64,000 nt of DNA from positions 22,806,521-22,870,520 of the forward strand of contig NC_067124.1 of the NCBI RefSeq assembly GCF_021347895.1, in the 5' to 3' direction. The stretch is from Acanthochromis polyacanthus (taxonomy: Eukaryota > Chordata > Actinopteri > Pomacentridae). The notes below the pieces were generated by a model. The model had not been told where the DNA came from. It ran no database searches and was given only the letters and a program-made list of their open reading frames with translations. A program made the translations under genes and the position numbers. Positions 13,790 through 26,895 of the stretch are shown here, in pieces. Within the stretch, counting starts at the first letter, position 1; each line of letters begins with the position of its first letter.

Positions 13790-16290
13790 TAGATTTCTTT
13801 GCTCTGCTCCCATTCTGGGTCACCACAGTGGACGATCCATTTCCATCTCCTCCTAAACTTTGCATCTTCCTCTGTCACATCAAACACCTACATATCCTCT
13901 TTCACTACATCCATAAACTTCCACTGTGCCTTTGTCTTTTCCTCTTGCCTCTAAGCTTCAACTTCATTGTTCCCCCAATATACCAGCTATCTCTTCTCCA
14001 CATGTCCAAACCCATTCAATCATGACTCTCCAAAAGTTGTCCATCCTCAACTCAACTAATGCAAATATTAACATCTTTAACTCAATCACCTCCAACTTTG
14101 CTTGCTGTGTTTTTGCGAGTGACGTCGTCTCCAACACTTAAAACACAAATGGTCTCACCACCATTTTGTAACTCCCCAGATAGCAAACTATGGGTGAATC
14201 AATGTTGAATCTATGTTGAGACCTAACGTCGAAATTATACAGAAAGCGCAAGGTTGATAAAATGTTGAGTCAACGTTTGCTTTTCAACCATAAATCACAC
14301 TTTACCCAGATAGCAAAAGATGTTAAATCAATGTTGAATTAGGGTTAAGAAGGTTGAATTGTGGTTACGGTTGAAGACTGATGGTTGGATCAACGTTGAT
14401 TCAACAACATTTTGTCAACATTGAAGTTTGTGTTTAAAAGATACCATTGAATCTACATTGTATTTTGGTTTAATTAAAATTTTTGACAGGTCAATGTTTA
14501 ATTAATGTTGAATCTATGTTTGCAAACATGTAATCTATGTAAGCAAACGTTGACTCAACATTTTATCAACCTTGCGCTTTCTGTATGATTTCGACGTTGG
14601 GTCTCAACATAGATTCAACATTGATTCACCCATAGTTTGCTATCTGGGTCTTTCCTTTTACTCATCTTGGTCTGCTTTGTGTCGTGTTGATAGCAAGCAT
14701 TTCAGCTCATCTGCCGCCACCATCTCTACTCTGTCCTTCTCATGCACATGTATTCGGTCATGCTCCTGCTCCATGCACCTTTCAAGGCTCTTGTCAATCT
14801 TCTCCCTACACTTACTACAGATCACAATGTCATATGCAGACATCATAGTCCACAGAGACTCTTGCCTGATCTTGTCCATCAGCCTGTCAATCACTGCTGC
14901 AAACAAGAGAAAGCTTGACGTAATCCTGCCTCCACCTTAAAACCATATGTCACTCCTACTGCACACCTCATCACCGTCATACTGCTTTAATACAAACTCT
15001 GCACCAATCTCACAATGTTCTCTGCCACACTTTATCTCTCTGCAACTCTGCTGTATGCTTTCTTTAAATCCACAAAGACACAATGCAATTCACTCTGAAC
15101 TTCTCCATCAGGCATCTCAAAGCAAACATTGCATGTGCTGTGTTCTTTCTGCCACAAAACTTCATTGCTCCTTGCCAGTCATCACCTCTCTTCTCAACCT
15201 CCCTTGCATTTCTCTTTCCCATAGCTTTATGGTGTGGCTAATCAGCTTCATACCTCTCTAGTTATTAGAGCTCTCAACATCAACACCATTTCTTGAAAAT
15301 CAGTACCAGTACACCACTTCTCAGGCATTCTCTCACTCTCCAAGATTGTGTTTAACAATCTAGTGAGAAACTCCACAACCATCTCTTCTGGACACCGAGA
15401 CGCTTCGATAGGCGTGTCACCAGAAGTAACAGCCTTTCTATTTTTTTATCCTCCTCATAGCATTCTCACTCCATACTTGCTAATCTGTTGCACTTCCTGA
15501 TTCATTATCTGCACACCATCATATCTTTTTCTATAGAATTTTCTTTATTTTAAAGCCCTCAAAACACTCCTTCCACCTTCTCCTCTTCCTATCAATACCT
15601 TTCCATCTTTAGTCTTCATATGACTAACCAGTTGCGCATCCTACCCAACTCTGTTCCTCTGTAGCCTTGCGGTACAAGTCTCCTTCCTTAGTGTCCAGCC
15701 ACCCATACAACTTATCATACAGCTTGCCCTGAACCATTACCACCTCTCCCTTCAACTTACACTGCATCTCTGCATACTTCTCTACTGTTGACTTTCATCA
15801 GCTCTCTGACTATCCCACTTCTTTAATACCAAACCTTTGCTTGTATACTTCCTTGCACTTTTTCCTTCCACTGCCATCCATCACAGTAATCCTGTAGACG
15901 ACTGTGCTGCCTAGCTACATTCTCCTACCTTTCAGTCTCCAATCACTTTCAAATTGGACTTTCATAGCATATTGTCCATCTGTGCAGCAGCTTACACTTT
16001 TGCACCCTTCATCAACATTTCCATTGAAGTCTGCTCTAATTTACCAGCAGAAAACTCTGCCATTTCATCCAACTCGCATTCTTATTTTCTATCTGACACA
16101 CAACTTGCAAGGCTCACATTCTCTTACACCTTTCATTATCACACCTTCTATTTCCAGCTTCTTACACATCACTCTCGATTTTCTCTGTACCTTCAGAACA
16201 GTCTTGACATACTCTTCCTTTAGGATAATCTCTATCCCATTGATCCTCCCATCTACTCTATTACAGAGAGTGTTTCTAAATTTCATCAGA
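13790..16290 (-). pseudogene. RTE-clade non-LTR retrotransposon (LINE) remnant, minus strand, split by a foldback insertion
   Basis: Reading the minus strand, pieces of an endonuclease/reverse-transcriptase polyprotein appear in order from high to low coordinate. An endonuclease portion lies near 16,290-16,090 (KLEIEGVIMKGV). The reverse transcriptase follows near 15,400-14,680, including a degenerate IKLISHTIKLWE-like block, a VFVDLKKAYSRV-like block and FAAVIDRLMDKIRQESLWTM at about 14,900-14,840; the catalytic FADD position is altered to SAYD. The C-terminal part lies below 14,174 (KLEVIELKML and KFMDVVKEDM, near 14,090 and 13,920). Many stops and shifts make it dead. The clade assignment rests on the TMKLWER, GLHQGS-region and C-terminal patterns typical of RTE elements. 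The foldback element at 14,175-14,648 interrupts it. Confidence 0.82.
14175..14648. mobile_element. 474-bp foldback/MITE-like element with 106-bp terminal inverted repeats
   Basis: The left end (14175-14280) and right end (14543-14648) are inverted repeats of 106 bp that differ at only two positions by eye. Both termini are CCCAGATAGCAAACTATGGG. The interior is built from related short units around TCAATGTTGAATC and TTGACTCAACA, plus a partial second copy of the terminus at about 14306. It encodes nothing. The flanks share only the dinucleotide TC, so the target duplication is uncertain. The termini are familiar from non-autonomous fish DNA transposons, but I cannot assign a superfamily. It sits inside the RTE remnant and is therefore younger. 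Confidence 0.9.
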
Positions 16291-16520
16291 CATCTGATAT
16301 TTCTGCACTGACAATGTTAGTTACTTACAGTCTCATGAGAAATATACCCTATGCTAAGATAAGCCAATTGAAACCAATTAAATCTGATATTTTGGAGGTC
16401 AAAATAGTTTCTAATACAAATACTCAGCTTGTTGGCTCATGTTTGGGAAGTATCGACTTGTTCAACATTTACATTTTCACTTCCAAACCTTTTCAACAAA
16501 AGGTGGAAAGATGCTTGATG

Positions 16521-16521
<1 letters not shown>
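16291..16521. other. Non-coding spacer
   Basis: AT-rich DNA between the LINE remnant and an (AT)n run. Nothing recognised. Confidence 0.5.

Positions 16522-16551
<30 letters not shown>
16522..16551. repeat. (TA)n microsatellite
   Basis: Fifteen perfect TA units. Confidence 0.97.
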
Positions 16552-16552
<1 letters not shown>

Positions 16553-17059
16553 TCTTGTACAATAATACTCTAAAAAGCATATTATTTGGGTTTAACATTT
16601 TGCAAATTATATGCATATTCTGTGACATGTTGAAGCAAACGGATACAGAATATTAATGAAAATATTCAGTGTGGACAAGTAATAATTTTTCTAACTTTGA
16701 AGTCTTATTTGGACTGATTTAAGAGACCATCAGGGGTCAGGAGGTTAAGGAGCAGCAGAAAGCTCTTCAGGGCCTTGTCCGGTCCCTGAACCACACTTTG
16801 ACCATCACAGATTGCATCATATTGACCTGGAGGTCCTTCTCCTGGCTACGAGCTGATCTTTGACATTAGTAGATATGTGACCAATTAGTGTCTCAGAAGG
16901 TGATGATGATGATAATGTTGCAAGGGTCGTTGTAAGCAGTCGTAGAGGAGAGGGGGAAGCGTCGTCATAGAGACAAGATGGGAGGCACATTGAAGATGAC
17001 AGAGACTGTGATGAGAGTGAAGAGAGAACAGAGTTCCCTTCCTCCTGGGACGCATGATG

Positions 17060-17100
<41 letters not shown>

Positions 17101-17158
17101 TATGTGTGCGTGTGCGCGTGTGCGTGCGTGTGTATGTGTGTATGTGTGTGTGTGTGTC
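17060..17158. repeat. Compound (CT)n / (TG)n microsatellite
   Basis: A (CT)n run at about 17061-17094 is followed by interrupted TG units (TGTGCGTG, TGTATG) to about 17158. The overlapping open frames on both strands are repeat translations. Confidence 0.92.
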
Positions 17159-19217
17159 TGCGCTGCAGGCTGCTGTGCCTCAACAGATGCTCTCATTAGT
17201 CAAACAGGCCGTCCGCTCTGTGAGCGTCATCAACCATCACACTTCGACACAATTAACCCAACCTGCACCATCCTTCTTAAGTTGGTGGGGAGAAGGAAAA
17301 AAAACACTAAAATTGTCTTTTTAACAGCGCTGACACTTGAAAAGTTGTTAGAAATGAACTTATTTATTTATTTTCTAAATACATACCCCATAGATACCGA
17401 ATATTCAGATCAGATCGCAATGTCTAAGGGGGAGGAGAGGGCCCTGTGGGCGTTTGAAGGGAATCTGAATATTCGGATACCACCATGACGACTGAATATT
17501 TGGATATTCAGATCTTGACCTCCTACTTTGTGATTTTTCTTTTTACAAGTTATTATTTTAGATTACAATACATACGTATGGTCTATTTGCTTGAGGTCTA
17601 ATTTTTTGTGAATGCTTGGTGGATGATTCATGGTTGTATTATTATGTGTCATTACAGTACAGTGGTGCAGGCATGGGGATGAATTGTGAAAAAAACAAAA
17701 CAAAAGCAGCAATCTAGAATTTGTAGATTTTTAGAATATGAGACTAACGTGGTTTTACATGCATTCAGACAGCAAAAACTCTGTACCAACTGTTATTCTC
17801 ATCTCAGCAAGCAAAATCCAAGTGGGCTTAACATGTTCTTTGTGTGTAATGAATGCTGGGACCAAGTTGGGACCGGTTGACAAATAAAATTATTAGTGTG
17901 TGATGGAAAGTTTTCAGATCTGTTTGCCATTAGTCTTTCTCAGTAAGATTTAAAAAACCAACAACAACAAAAAAACAAAAACTTTTGATATTTGCAACTG
18001 ATGACGGCAGCATGCGTCAGTGTGCTGGTAACATATCTCTAAATAAATACCTTCACATGAAATGAGTTCATTCAGCTTAAGTTCCACCTATAGACTCTAG
18101 ATGCCTCTTTAGTCGGGATCTCAGACAAACTCTATTTCTGAAGTTTAGACACAGCCAGACTATCTGTTTCCATTTGCTTTCAGTTTTTACCTGCCTTTGA
18201 CTAATGACTTTATTTCAAGGATGTTGTTTTTGCTGGAAAATATTTGCCATAGTTACATAATTCTCCTTCAATTTATTGCATTGTTTAAACAGACTACAAA
18301 TCAGAGTACGGACTCTATTTGGGATACTTAGCTAGTTTTACAGACTTTTAGCTTGAACCCTGGTAAAGCTACAGTAACATCCTTTCATCATCCTCTTTTT
18401 ATAAATGTCACTTCATATACAGAGCAGCTGGCACTAAAACCCAATCTAGAGCAGATGATGAGGCAGAAAAGCAGATTTCAGAGTTGCTGAGCATAAATGA
18501 GGTTTGACAGAATCACTGATGGTGCAAATGAAGCCACAGAGTTTCAGCTGGGTTGACAAAAAGGTCAGATAGTCGCGCAGTTTGGAGATTAAAACTGCTT
18601 TTTAGAGCAAAGATGAGAATTTGTCACATCACCTGTAAGATTTGTGCGCTGTCTTTCTGCAGTCACTCTGGTGTCACTTTCTGCTCTGAATTACCTCAAG
18701 GAAACATGACATCAAGGGCAGATTGTGCCATTTTCATTTGCAAGATGTTTTCACACTCCTCAGATGAATTACACCGGCTTTTTCTGGCTCACTTTGCATT
18801 GCGTATTTCAACAGATTTCAACACTCTGAAGCTTCACAACAGATTTGCACTGCTACAATTAGGTTAGCAGTGAACTTCACAATTGCCTGCAATGGATTTA
18901 TAATGATCTGAGGGCTGCAGAGCGCTCAGGAGGCCCACCGCCGGGCGTGCACAACCACCGTAACAAAGTGCTTTGGTCGCGCGGATTTCAGCAGCCCTCT
19001 TCGGTGCGAATTAGCCAAAGTAGCGGCTTTGGAAGATTGAACCAAATTGGCCGAGTGTGTGTCCTTTATTCTGTGTTGTTGTGTTGGATGAGTGTGTTCC
19101 TGGGTGTCTGAAAAGCTGGGTGTTTATCCACACAATGGAGCAAATCTGAGGCTTTGATCACTAGGCCGAGTCGCCAGATCTGCAGGGAAGAGTGTGTGTC
19201 TGCGGGCTTCTATATCT
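17159..19217. other. Non-coding; candidate conserved block at about 18,860-19,080
   Basis: No gene recognised. Near 17,390-17,505 the palindromic hexamer/octamer GAATATTC and near variants recur (GAATATTCAGAT, GAATATTCGGAT, TGGATATTCAGATC). The segment 18,860-19,080 has mixed, higher-GC, non-repetitive sequence with motifs such as CAAAGTGCTTTGG and TTGAACCAAATTGGC. It resembles a conserved non-coding element, but this cannot be tested here. Confidence 0.4.
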
Positions 19218-19446
19218 GTCTTTGTGAGGACCAGTTTGATTTTTGGACCTCAGGAGTGAGGACATTTATGTAAAGTGAGGACAGTCTTTATTTTGGGCCA
19301 CATCTTCAAAGAGCTGTTTGAGGGGGAGGGGTTAAGATTTGGCTCAGGTTACAATAGGGTTGGAATTATGCATTTACCTGAGACGGTGACGGTTGTGGTA
19401 AGGTGGCTATGAGTGTATTCTATCAGTGGAGATCCTCACAAAGGTA
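19218..19446 (+). repeat. Small inverted-end repeat (TTTGTGAGGAC family), most complete copy
   Basis: Starts GTCTTTGTGAGGACCAGT and ends GATCCTCACAAAGGTAGA, so the ends are imperfect inverted repeats. The interior has GGACCTCAGGAGTGAGGAC, AAAGTGAGGACAG and GTTTGAGGG...GGGTTAAG blocks. I recognise this as a common teleost repeat that often lies next to TG arrays. Other copies in this window are near 28340-28455, 55808-55969, 59186-59320 and 59822-59930. The MITE-like nature is inferred from the inverted ends. Confidence 0.75.
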
Positions 19447-22400
19447 GAAATACAAATGTGCATATGTGTGTGCGTTAAAGTTTATTATAGAAAGAAAGTA
19501 GCTTAATTCCATGCAGTCAAAAATACCCTCATTATTGTGTGAGTGTGTGTGGTTTTCCATTTGGAAACACAATGGCTAGCAGGCCCCTGTGTGACTTGGA
19601 AGAAAGCCCTGTTGTGTGCCCTGACACGGTAGATCTGCAGTCAATCGACTGTGGCATTTAATCTACTTTAAGGGAAATGCAAGAAGAAAAGGTGTTAATG
19701 GTAACCAGTCCAACCTGCTCATTTCAGCCTATCCACACTAACATGGTGAATTTTAAAACCAAAATGAATCATACACCTGAAAACGCAGTTCATTTGACCA
19801 TACAACTGAGATCATAAACCACTCCATTAATAGCTGGCCTCCTACACATATAGGCAGATGTAACATGTTAAAAATCTACATTTAACTGCTCAACAGCTGT
19901 TACCATAGACAACAAGGTCAACAATGTCTGTAGATTTTGTTATCTCTGTTGCGATAACCACTGGTGGTCAAGGATGTGCTTTTGTTTTCTTTTGGAAAAA
20001 GGTCACATGATGGAAAATGGTGGAATGAATTGGGGAAGTATGCACAATGACTTATTGGCTCCAATCAGAAAGCAAATGTGGGTGTCTCCGCCAGAAGTCT
20101 AGAAGTTTCAAGCTTGAACTGGGTCAATAGCATTTCCAAAGGTCTTTGTTTCGGGAGTTCTTAAATGCTGTAGTAGTATGGCACAAACATAGCCAAAATT
20201 ATGCTCTTTAAAATGACTTTGAAAGAGAAATGTTTTTTTAATGTAGATGTTGCCTCTAAAAGGTAAGTTGTCTTAGTTTTATCATCCAGATGTTTCTTAA
20301 AGTGTTTTTTTTATTGGGATTGAGAAGTCTTTGTGATGTTGTCATTCTCTTAGTCAAATGGTGACACACAAGTTACACTTAATAGTCAGGTATGTGGCCA
20401 CCTTTAGAGTTCACATGGACATTAATATGCTACTATAAGAGGCTCTACTCTTCTGGTTTCAGTCTCTCCACCAGATGATGGACCTGTCTGCTTGGATTTG
20501 GTAATGCTGAATAGAGTTAGCACCCTAAACTGTGAAAATCACTTCTTTATGGAGCTGACCTCATGCATGGAGGTCAAACACGTACACATACTTGACTATA
20601 CAGTTGCTCAGTTTGATGTCATGGTTGGGTGTACCTGTGAAGAACTGATGAACCTTCAAGAGATTTTGAAAAAGATTGTAGAAGTCATCCACAAAAAAAA
20701 AACATTTTCCAAGATAAATTGTAGAAGATACGACTTCAGTCACACTGCAGGAATCAAACCAGTTACAGAAGCTGCGATGCTCTGTATGAAAACTAGTTTA
20801 CACACACTCACTAACACGCTGAAAAATGCACAAACATGCAAAAGCATAAAAGCACACAGTAGATTAAGCAAAGGAGACAAACACACACACACAAACACAG
20901 AGTGCAGATTTCTGCCTTTGTTGCTTATTCTCTGTCACTCCATATGATGGTGAGAGATAACAGATTTACACACATGCAAACACACACATTGGAGTCACAG
21001 TGAGGAAATCCCATCACGAGTTGAAAGCTCAAACATCAGACACACACACTCACACTTCGTCAGAGCTGCTGAGGGTTTGTCACAGTGAGAGCCGTGCTGA
21101 CACACACATACACAACGCTAAAAAGCACAAAGAAGTGCACTAAAACACACACTGTTACACAGATGTACAGCCAGTTGCTCCACAGCTGCAATCCTTAAAG
21201 TCCCTTGAGGTGACTCAGGTGTTATTTGCAGGCCCCACCCACCTGCGCAGACCACCTCTACCAACTGACAAGAGATATTTTTTTGGAAAACATGAATTAC
21301 AAAAAGTGATTTTCAGTGGTTGTCTCAAGGCTCTCACACTGTCCATGCACACACAGAGAGACAGAGGAATGCTCACATGGTTTTAAAGCTGAGCAGACAC
21401 ATACATCACACTCCCACAGTTGTCAGTGTTGGAGTTCCTCCATCAATTATCAACGAAGCACCGCATTAAACTTTCACCGCTTTATTTTTTAATGGCTGAC
21501 AAAAGTCCTCAGATATTCATAATTCAGACGACAGCCGCTGTTTCTCACATCACATTGGATTCTATTTCCTCAGTCGGCATGACGACACACAGTCAGAGAT
21601 GCTAAACAGCTCAAGTAAATCTACCAAACACACAGAGGACGTCTAAGAAATATCCTACAACCTGCTAACTCCTGCTTCCAGAGTTCTGGCTAGTACAACC
21701 CTAAGACTTTCCAGAACTCCCCCCAAAGACCTCAACAGAACCTAAACACTGTTATAAATCATCAAGGTAAAGATTGGCAAAAACTTCCCTTGACATCTCT
21801 CTCACCTCTGAAGGAAATTCCTCAAATTCTGGTCATATACCTGAACTACAGTTAAATCACTTGTTGTGTAACGTATAAGGGTCATTGAAACCTTCAACAT
21901 TGGAGAAGCAGAAAGAGGGATTAGCTTGTTGGAAATTGAATCTTACAGAATGTTGTTGTTCTGAGAAAAGACAAGAGCAAAGAGGGACCACATAGTACAA
22001 CCCTCTTTAAAGACCTTGTCCTCATTGCAGTTTTGATATAATCTGTCCCTGATATCTGGGGTCCGTTTCCTGGCGCCAGAATAAATACATTCATTTAAGA
22101 ATTGGTTCACAAGGTAGTCTGTCCAAACACATCACAAATCTCAAGTCTGAAGCATAGAGAAGGGTGGTGATGTTGTTTGACTAAGCAAATAACGACACAC
22201 ATGGGGATGACGTGGTCTCTCCAGGAACACATTCATAGTGTTGCACTCAGTTGTTCACATGAAACATGCCACAAATGGCTTCATAACAAATGCTTAAAGT
22301 GGAGTTGAAACCCAGCATTTTCCTCACCTCTATACAGATGGTCGGCCACAGCTTGAGGTGGGGGAGAATATAGGGTTGTAGGTTTCAGAAGCCTATAGAA

Positions 22401-22610
22401 ATTGTCAGCACCTAATCCAGTGTTAGAATGGAGTAGTGGAGGGGGTTTCAAAGCTATCTGACCATCCACTTCATGCAGTTTGGACGTGGTATAAAATCGA
22501 CTTAAATGCCTCCAAAGCAACCACTGAACCGTGGCAGCATCTCTGAAAAACTCATCAACCTTTCAAAACCTTATCCACACCTTCCTATTTTCCTCCAGAA
22601 ACCTTTTAAA
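19447..22610. other. Non-coding; scattered short CACACA runs
   Basis: No gene recognised. The longest open frame (20492-20947, plus) has a GTG/TTG-type start and no motif. Between about 20,880 and 21,420 many short CA runs are dispersed through otherwise unique sequence. Confidence 0.5.
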
Positions 22611-22614
22611 GATA

Positions 22615-22870
22615 TTAGAACATGGTCCACTTTGGTCTACTTTGCTCTGGTCTGATCGAGTCGTATCTAAATCAGCAGATCGGTTCTGGCATAGATTTCT
22701 CCGGGCTGTTGTGGTTTTCCCGTCTCGTTTGGCATTCTCTGGCTTGGTCAAATCTAATGTGGACTCATTTGTTGTAGTCTTGTTTTGACCTAATTTGTTT
22801 TAGTCTGGTCCAGCCTGGTGTGGATTTGTGTGGTCTGCTCAAGACTGGCTCTGTGTACTTTGATCCTTTG
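22615..22870. repeat. Decayed GGTCT-type pentamer field (first)
   Basis: Units such as TGGTCTACTTTG, CTGGTCTGATC, TAGTCTGGTCCAGCCTGGTG and TGTGGTCTGC recur at short irregular intervals. The pattern suggests a strongly decayed (TGGTC)n array. A similar field lies at 24,475-24,800. Confidence 0.55.
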
Positions 22871-24474
22871 ATATAGTCTTGGCCATAATTTGAGCTACTT
22901 TAAAAATATATATATATTAATTTAGCCTCTTCTCTGTCTTTTTTAAAAATCTTTATTCCTTTTATTTTATTGTCATCCTTTCTTTCCCTTCTTATTCAAC
23001 TTTTTTGAGGTTGATTTTTAGCAGATTTACACTCTAAAATGTTCGATTTTTTTTCCTCTTCCTTTCAGCAGTTTTTAGCCGTCCTTTTATGTTTCCTTCC
23101 TTTCTTGTCGTCTTTTCATCTTCTGGTGTAACTCTTGCAGAACCAATCTGACCGTCTCCCCCTTTCACTCTCTCTCACACTCACACACTCGCTCACACAC
23201 TCACACACTCACACACACACACTTACACATCAAATACATTCCTGCGATTGCTAAAACTCCTCCTGCTATGTTTTGAGACTGTACAACTGAGCTCCACCTG
23301 TCTGCGCCTCCAAGCAGATTAAAACAAACGCTACGAGTTATCAGTAAATCCTCTTCGACCCGTCCGGTTGCCCCACTTCCCATGATGCCTTTTCCATCAG
23401 ACCAATCAAGTGGGGAGATCAGATAGAGGAATTCAGTTGACTGACTTTTCCGTTAGATATTCAGCCGCCAGTCTTGTTTTGCTTCATGTGTTTTTTCTTC
23501 TTTCTTTTCTCCCTTTTGTCAATTTTTTTCTTTTCTTTGCCCCATTTTCCTGTCTTTCCCTTGATGTACGTCCCCTCCAATCTTTTTCTTCTTCATCCCT
23601 CTCCTCTCTTTCCCCCTCCTGTGTCATTGATCCTCTCTGCAGTCGTGTCAATAGAAATCAGGCCCATGGATCCGCTGTTTGTCTGTATGGATTGAACTCA
23701 GTGGGCCATTGAGACTCCTTAGCGCAGCACCAGGGGCCCCCCAGGGCTATGTATTCCCCTTCATGGGAAACGGAGATCCTCACTGCCAATCGGGGCAAAG
23801 TGGTGCTTAGTTTCAGCCTCAGTTAGCTGGGAACTGAACAACGATGGCTGATGCAATGATGTCATCAGTTTGCTTTGTGGACACAGCAGCCATATTTAAT
23901 TTATGTCGTTCTAAAGTATCATCTGATCCCCTTTTTTTGATCTCCAAAACTCTAGTTTGTGTGATTAGAGCAGTAAATGTTAACGCATTCTCACATCATT
24001 GCAATACTTGGAATGTTAGGACTTTATGTATAGTGACAGAGATGCAACTTTTGTGGTTTTAATTATATTTTACACATTAAGCCTTGCATTATCAAGCATG
24101 AATAACTTTAAATTAAGCAGTTCAATTGCTTGATTATTCATTTCATATCAAATTAAGGAGTGTAGGGAAAATGTCAGACTTCACTTTTTTTCTGTTGCAA
24201 ATTTGGCGCTTTGCTCCATATGTTTCTCATTTGCATGGTGTTAATTCTTCCTAATAATATGTTTAAGGCTCTCTGGTGTCTGTTTTTATTGCCAGACATT
24301 AGGTAGGTGTAAGTAGACTTTGTACGATTAGTTATGGGGAACCAGGCACAAACCAGATCACACAGATAAAACTGTGTGACCACATTAGGTCCGTCTCTGA
24401 CTCGGAGTGTTGGAGTAGATGCACAAGCTGGATCAGCAAGCATTATACCAGCCTTGATCCAGTCCATTCTGTGG
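22871..24474. other. Non-coding; (CACACT)n-like run at about 23,170-23,225
   Basis: No coding exon recognised. CACACT/CTCACA units occur at about 23,170-23,225. A pyrimidine-rich patch lies at 23,470-23,635. The segment 23,700-23,830 is unique and GC-balanced. Confidence 0.45.
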
Positions 24475-24800
24475 TGGTTCAGTCTACTCTACGCAGGTCT
24501 AGTCTGGTCTGTTTTAAGCTGGTGTTGTCTGGTCCAAGCTTATCCAGTTTAGAGTTTAGTATAACTGGCTGCAGTCTAGTTTGGGCTCCATTCCAATGAT
24601 TTTATGAGGCTCAGTGTGGTTTGGTTTGTCTTGGCGTGGTTTCTTTTTTTCTAACTTTGTCTGATCTGGTCTAATATTGTCTCTGTCTAATGTGGTCTAG
24701 TCCAAACCCTTGTTGATCTGATCTTGTCCCGCATTTTGCCTTGTTAATACAGTGGACTGGTTTGGTCTGGTTTAATACAGTTGGTTTTAATTTTAATTTG
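24475..24800. repeat. Decayed GGTCT-type pentamer field (second)
   Basis: Recurrent GTCTAGTCTGGTCTG, TCTGATCTGGTCTAA and TTTGGTCTGGTTTAA units, spaced irregularly, resemble the field at 22,615-22,870. It leads directly into the clean (TCTAT)n array. Confidence 0.6.
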
Positions 24801-24810
24801 TAATCCTGCA

Positions 24811-24877
24811 TCTATTCTATTCTATTCTATTCTATTCTATTCTATTCTATTCTATTCTATTCTATTCTATTCTATTC
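24811..24877. repeat. (TCTAT)n pentanucleotide microsatellite
   Basis: About 13 tandem TCTAT units with no visible interruption, ending at TCTGT. Confidence 0.97.
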
Positions 24878-26895
24878 TGTTACTCACTACTGAATCAAAA
24901 TTACTATTTAGTTAGAATATCCATTGCTGTCCTGTTGTATTTAGCCCATCACAGTTACCTTTCTTCACCTCTTTTTTTCCTTCTCCATCTGCCCTCTCTC
25001 TCCTTCTTCCATCCACCTTTTCCACTCTGACCACAGAATCAAACCCTAATTGAGTTTTCATGTAGCTGTTCGCTCCTCCTACACACTCCGGAGAGTCTGG
25101 AGGTCGTCTACGTCTCCTCCAGGACTTATACATGACATTAGTGGTCAGGAAGAGAGCACGACAGACCAACCATAAAACACACGCACACACGGAAATGCAT
25201 GCACACATGCTCCTCCATCCCTTAAAGAAAGTCCTAGAATTTAAGCAATATAGTGTGCCCATAGTTCCCATAATCTAGTAAGTTACCATTTATGAAGGGT
25301 TCATATAATTAGTGGATTTCTATTAAATCATTCCCAATCACTTTATGCAACAGAGTCTGCATTCAGACAATTAAATGGAATTGTCTTCACCCTAATGAAT
25401 AAAATACCTAAAAGGTGTCATGTTAAGGGACATGGCAACCCAAATGTTGTATTGTAGATGGCAGAAAACTGATAAATGACTCATCAGTAACTCATATTGA
25501 AGCCATTACTTGCAGAAGTAATAAAACCTTATCAGACGTTGTACCTATCGTTGATACGCTTTTCTTTTGAGGCACTCTCCTCCATGTCAGCCAATATAGG
25601 AACACCTTCTAAAGCTGAAGAACAACAAATAAAATGAAAGCAATTTTAGTTATATTCTGATCCCCGTACAAACATGGTACATTTTTCAACAACATGGTCA
25701 GAAAATAGTTTTTAAAAATGTCCTAAATCTTGATAATCTTGTTGAGACAGTTCCTAAACCCAAAGATTTGTTTACAGTGATGTAAAAGGTCTCGCGTAGT
25801 TTAGCATGGATTAGTAGAATATTGTCTGTTCTTCTGTATGGAAATGGCTTCTGACACTCAAATGAAGCACTACACACTAAAGCAACGGAATTAGTATACA
25901 ATGTTTGTGGTGAAGCTGCTGAAGTTTCCAGAACACAATACAAGGACTACACTCAGTCTACATTTGGTCTTAACATTGGCCTGTTCTGGACATGTGGTTC
26001 TGTTGACAGATAGGAGATCCACAAGCTTCAGAAGGCCAGATATCTCAAGCAGGGAGACAAATGAAGAAGGCATGGGTGAAAGGTGAACCCACTGAGGTGT
26101 GTTTAGAGATTTTGCAGGGAAGTCTCTGCCATGGATGCTCCTTGACATTAGAGGGTTGCAGGAAAGAAGAGACACTAAGACATTATCAGCACTGCAGAAA
26201 AAGCATAGAGGTGGCTGATCAATCCATGGTGCAGCATTCCACTTGGATGTATGCTGGGGACTGATCATCCCTGACTGGGACGCCCAGGTGGTGGTGTCTG
26301 AGGGTTTGAAGACCTGACATGCCCCATGATCTCAGATGCATCAACGATAATGCGCCCCAGTTGGACCAGTCACATCCAAAGATACATGAAACTGGTGAGT
26401 TCAGACAAATTCTCACAAAACATCAATATATTCTTGATTGAAAAGTGGAAAAAAAAAAAAGAAAAGCAGAAAAATAGGCTTTATAATCCAAAAAAAAAAA
26501 ATTTGAATGAATAAAGCTGTGTTGGTTTGTGATAATTGTAAATTAGGTTTCTACTCTGTCAATTCTGTTCCTAATTTGCCTCACTAAATGCAACATTTTT
26601 TCTATGAATGTCACATCAGTTATAATAACTGTATTTACCACGGCATTACTTTGTGTTTCTTGTGTGTTCTGCCCTTCCAAACAGGCAGATTTATGCATTG
26701 ATTTTTCATTTTCTTGTCATTTGTTATTCTCATCATTATCCGCCTTGTTATCTTAGCTCTAAACTCTCTTTCTCTCTCTCTGCCTCTCTTCCTTCCATCG
26801 TTCTTCCTCTCACTCTTTCATCCCTCTCTCTCTTCATCAGCAGTGAAAAATGGGGCTTAATTAACTGTGTGCCTGCAGGACTTTGGCTTTCTGTG

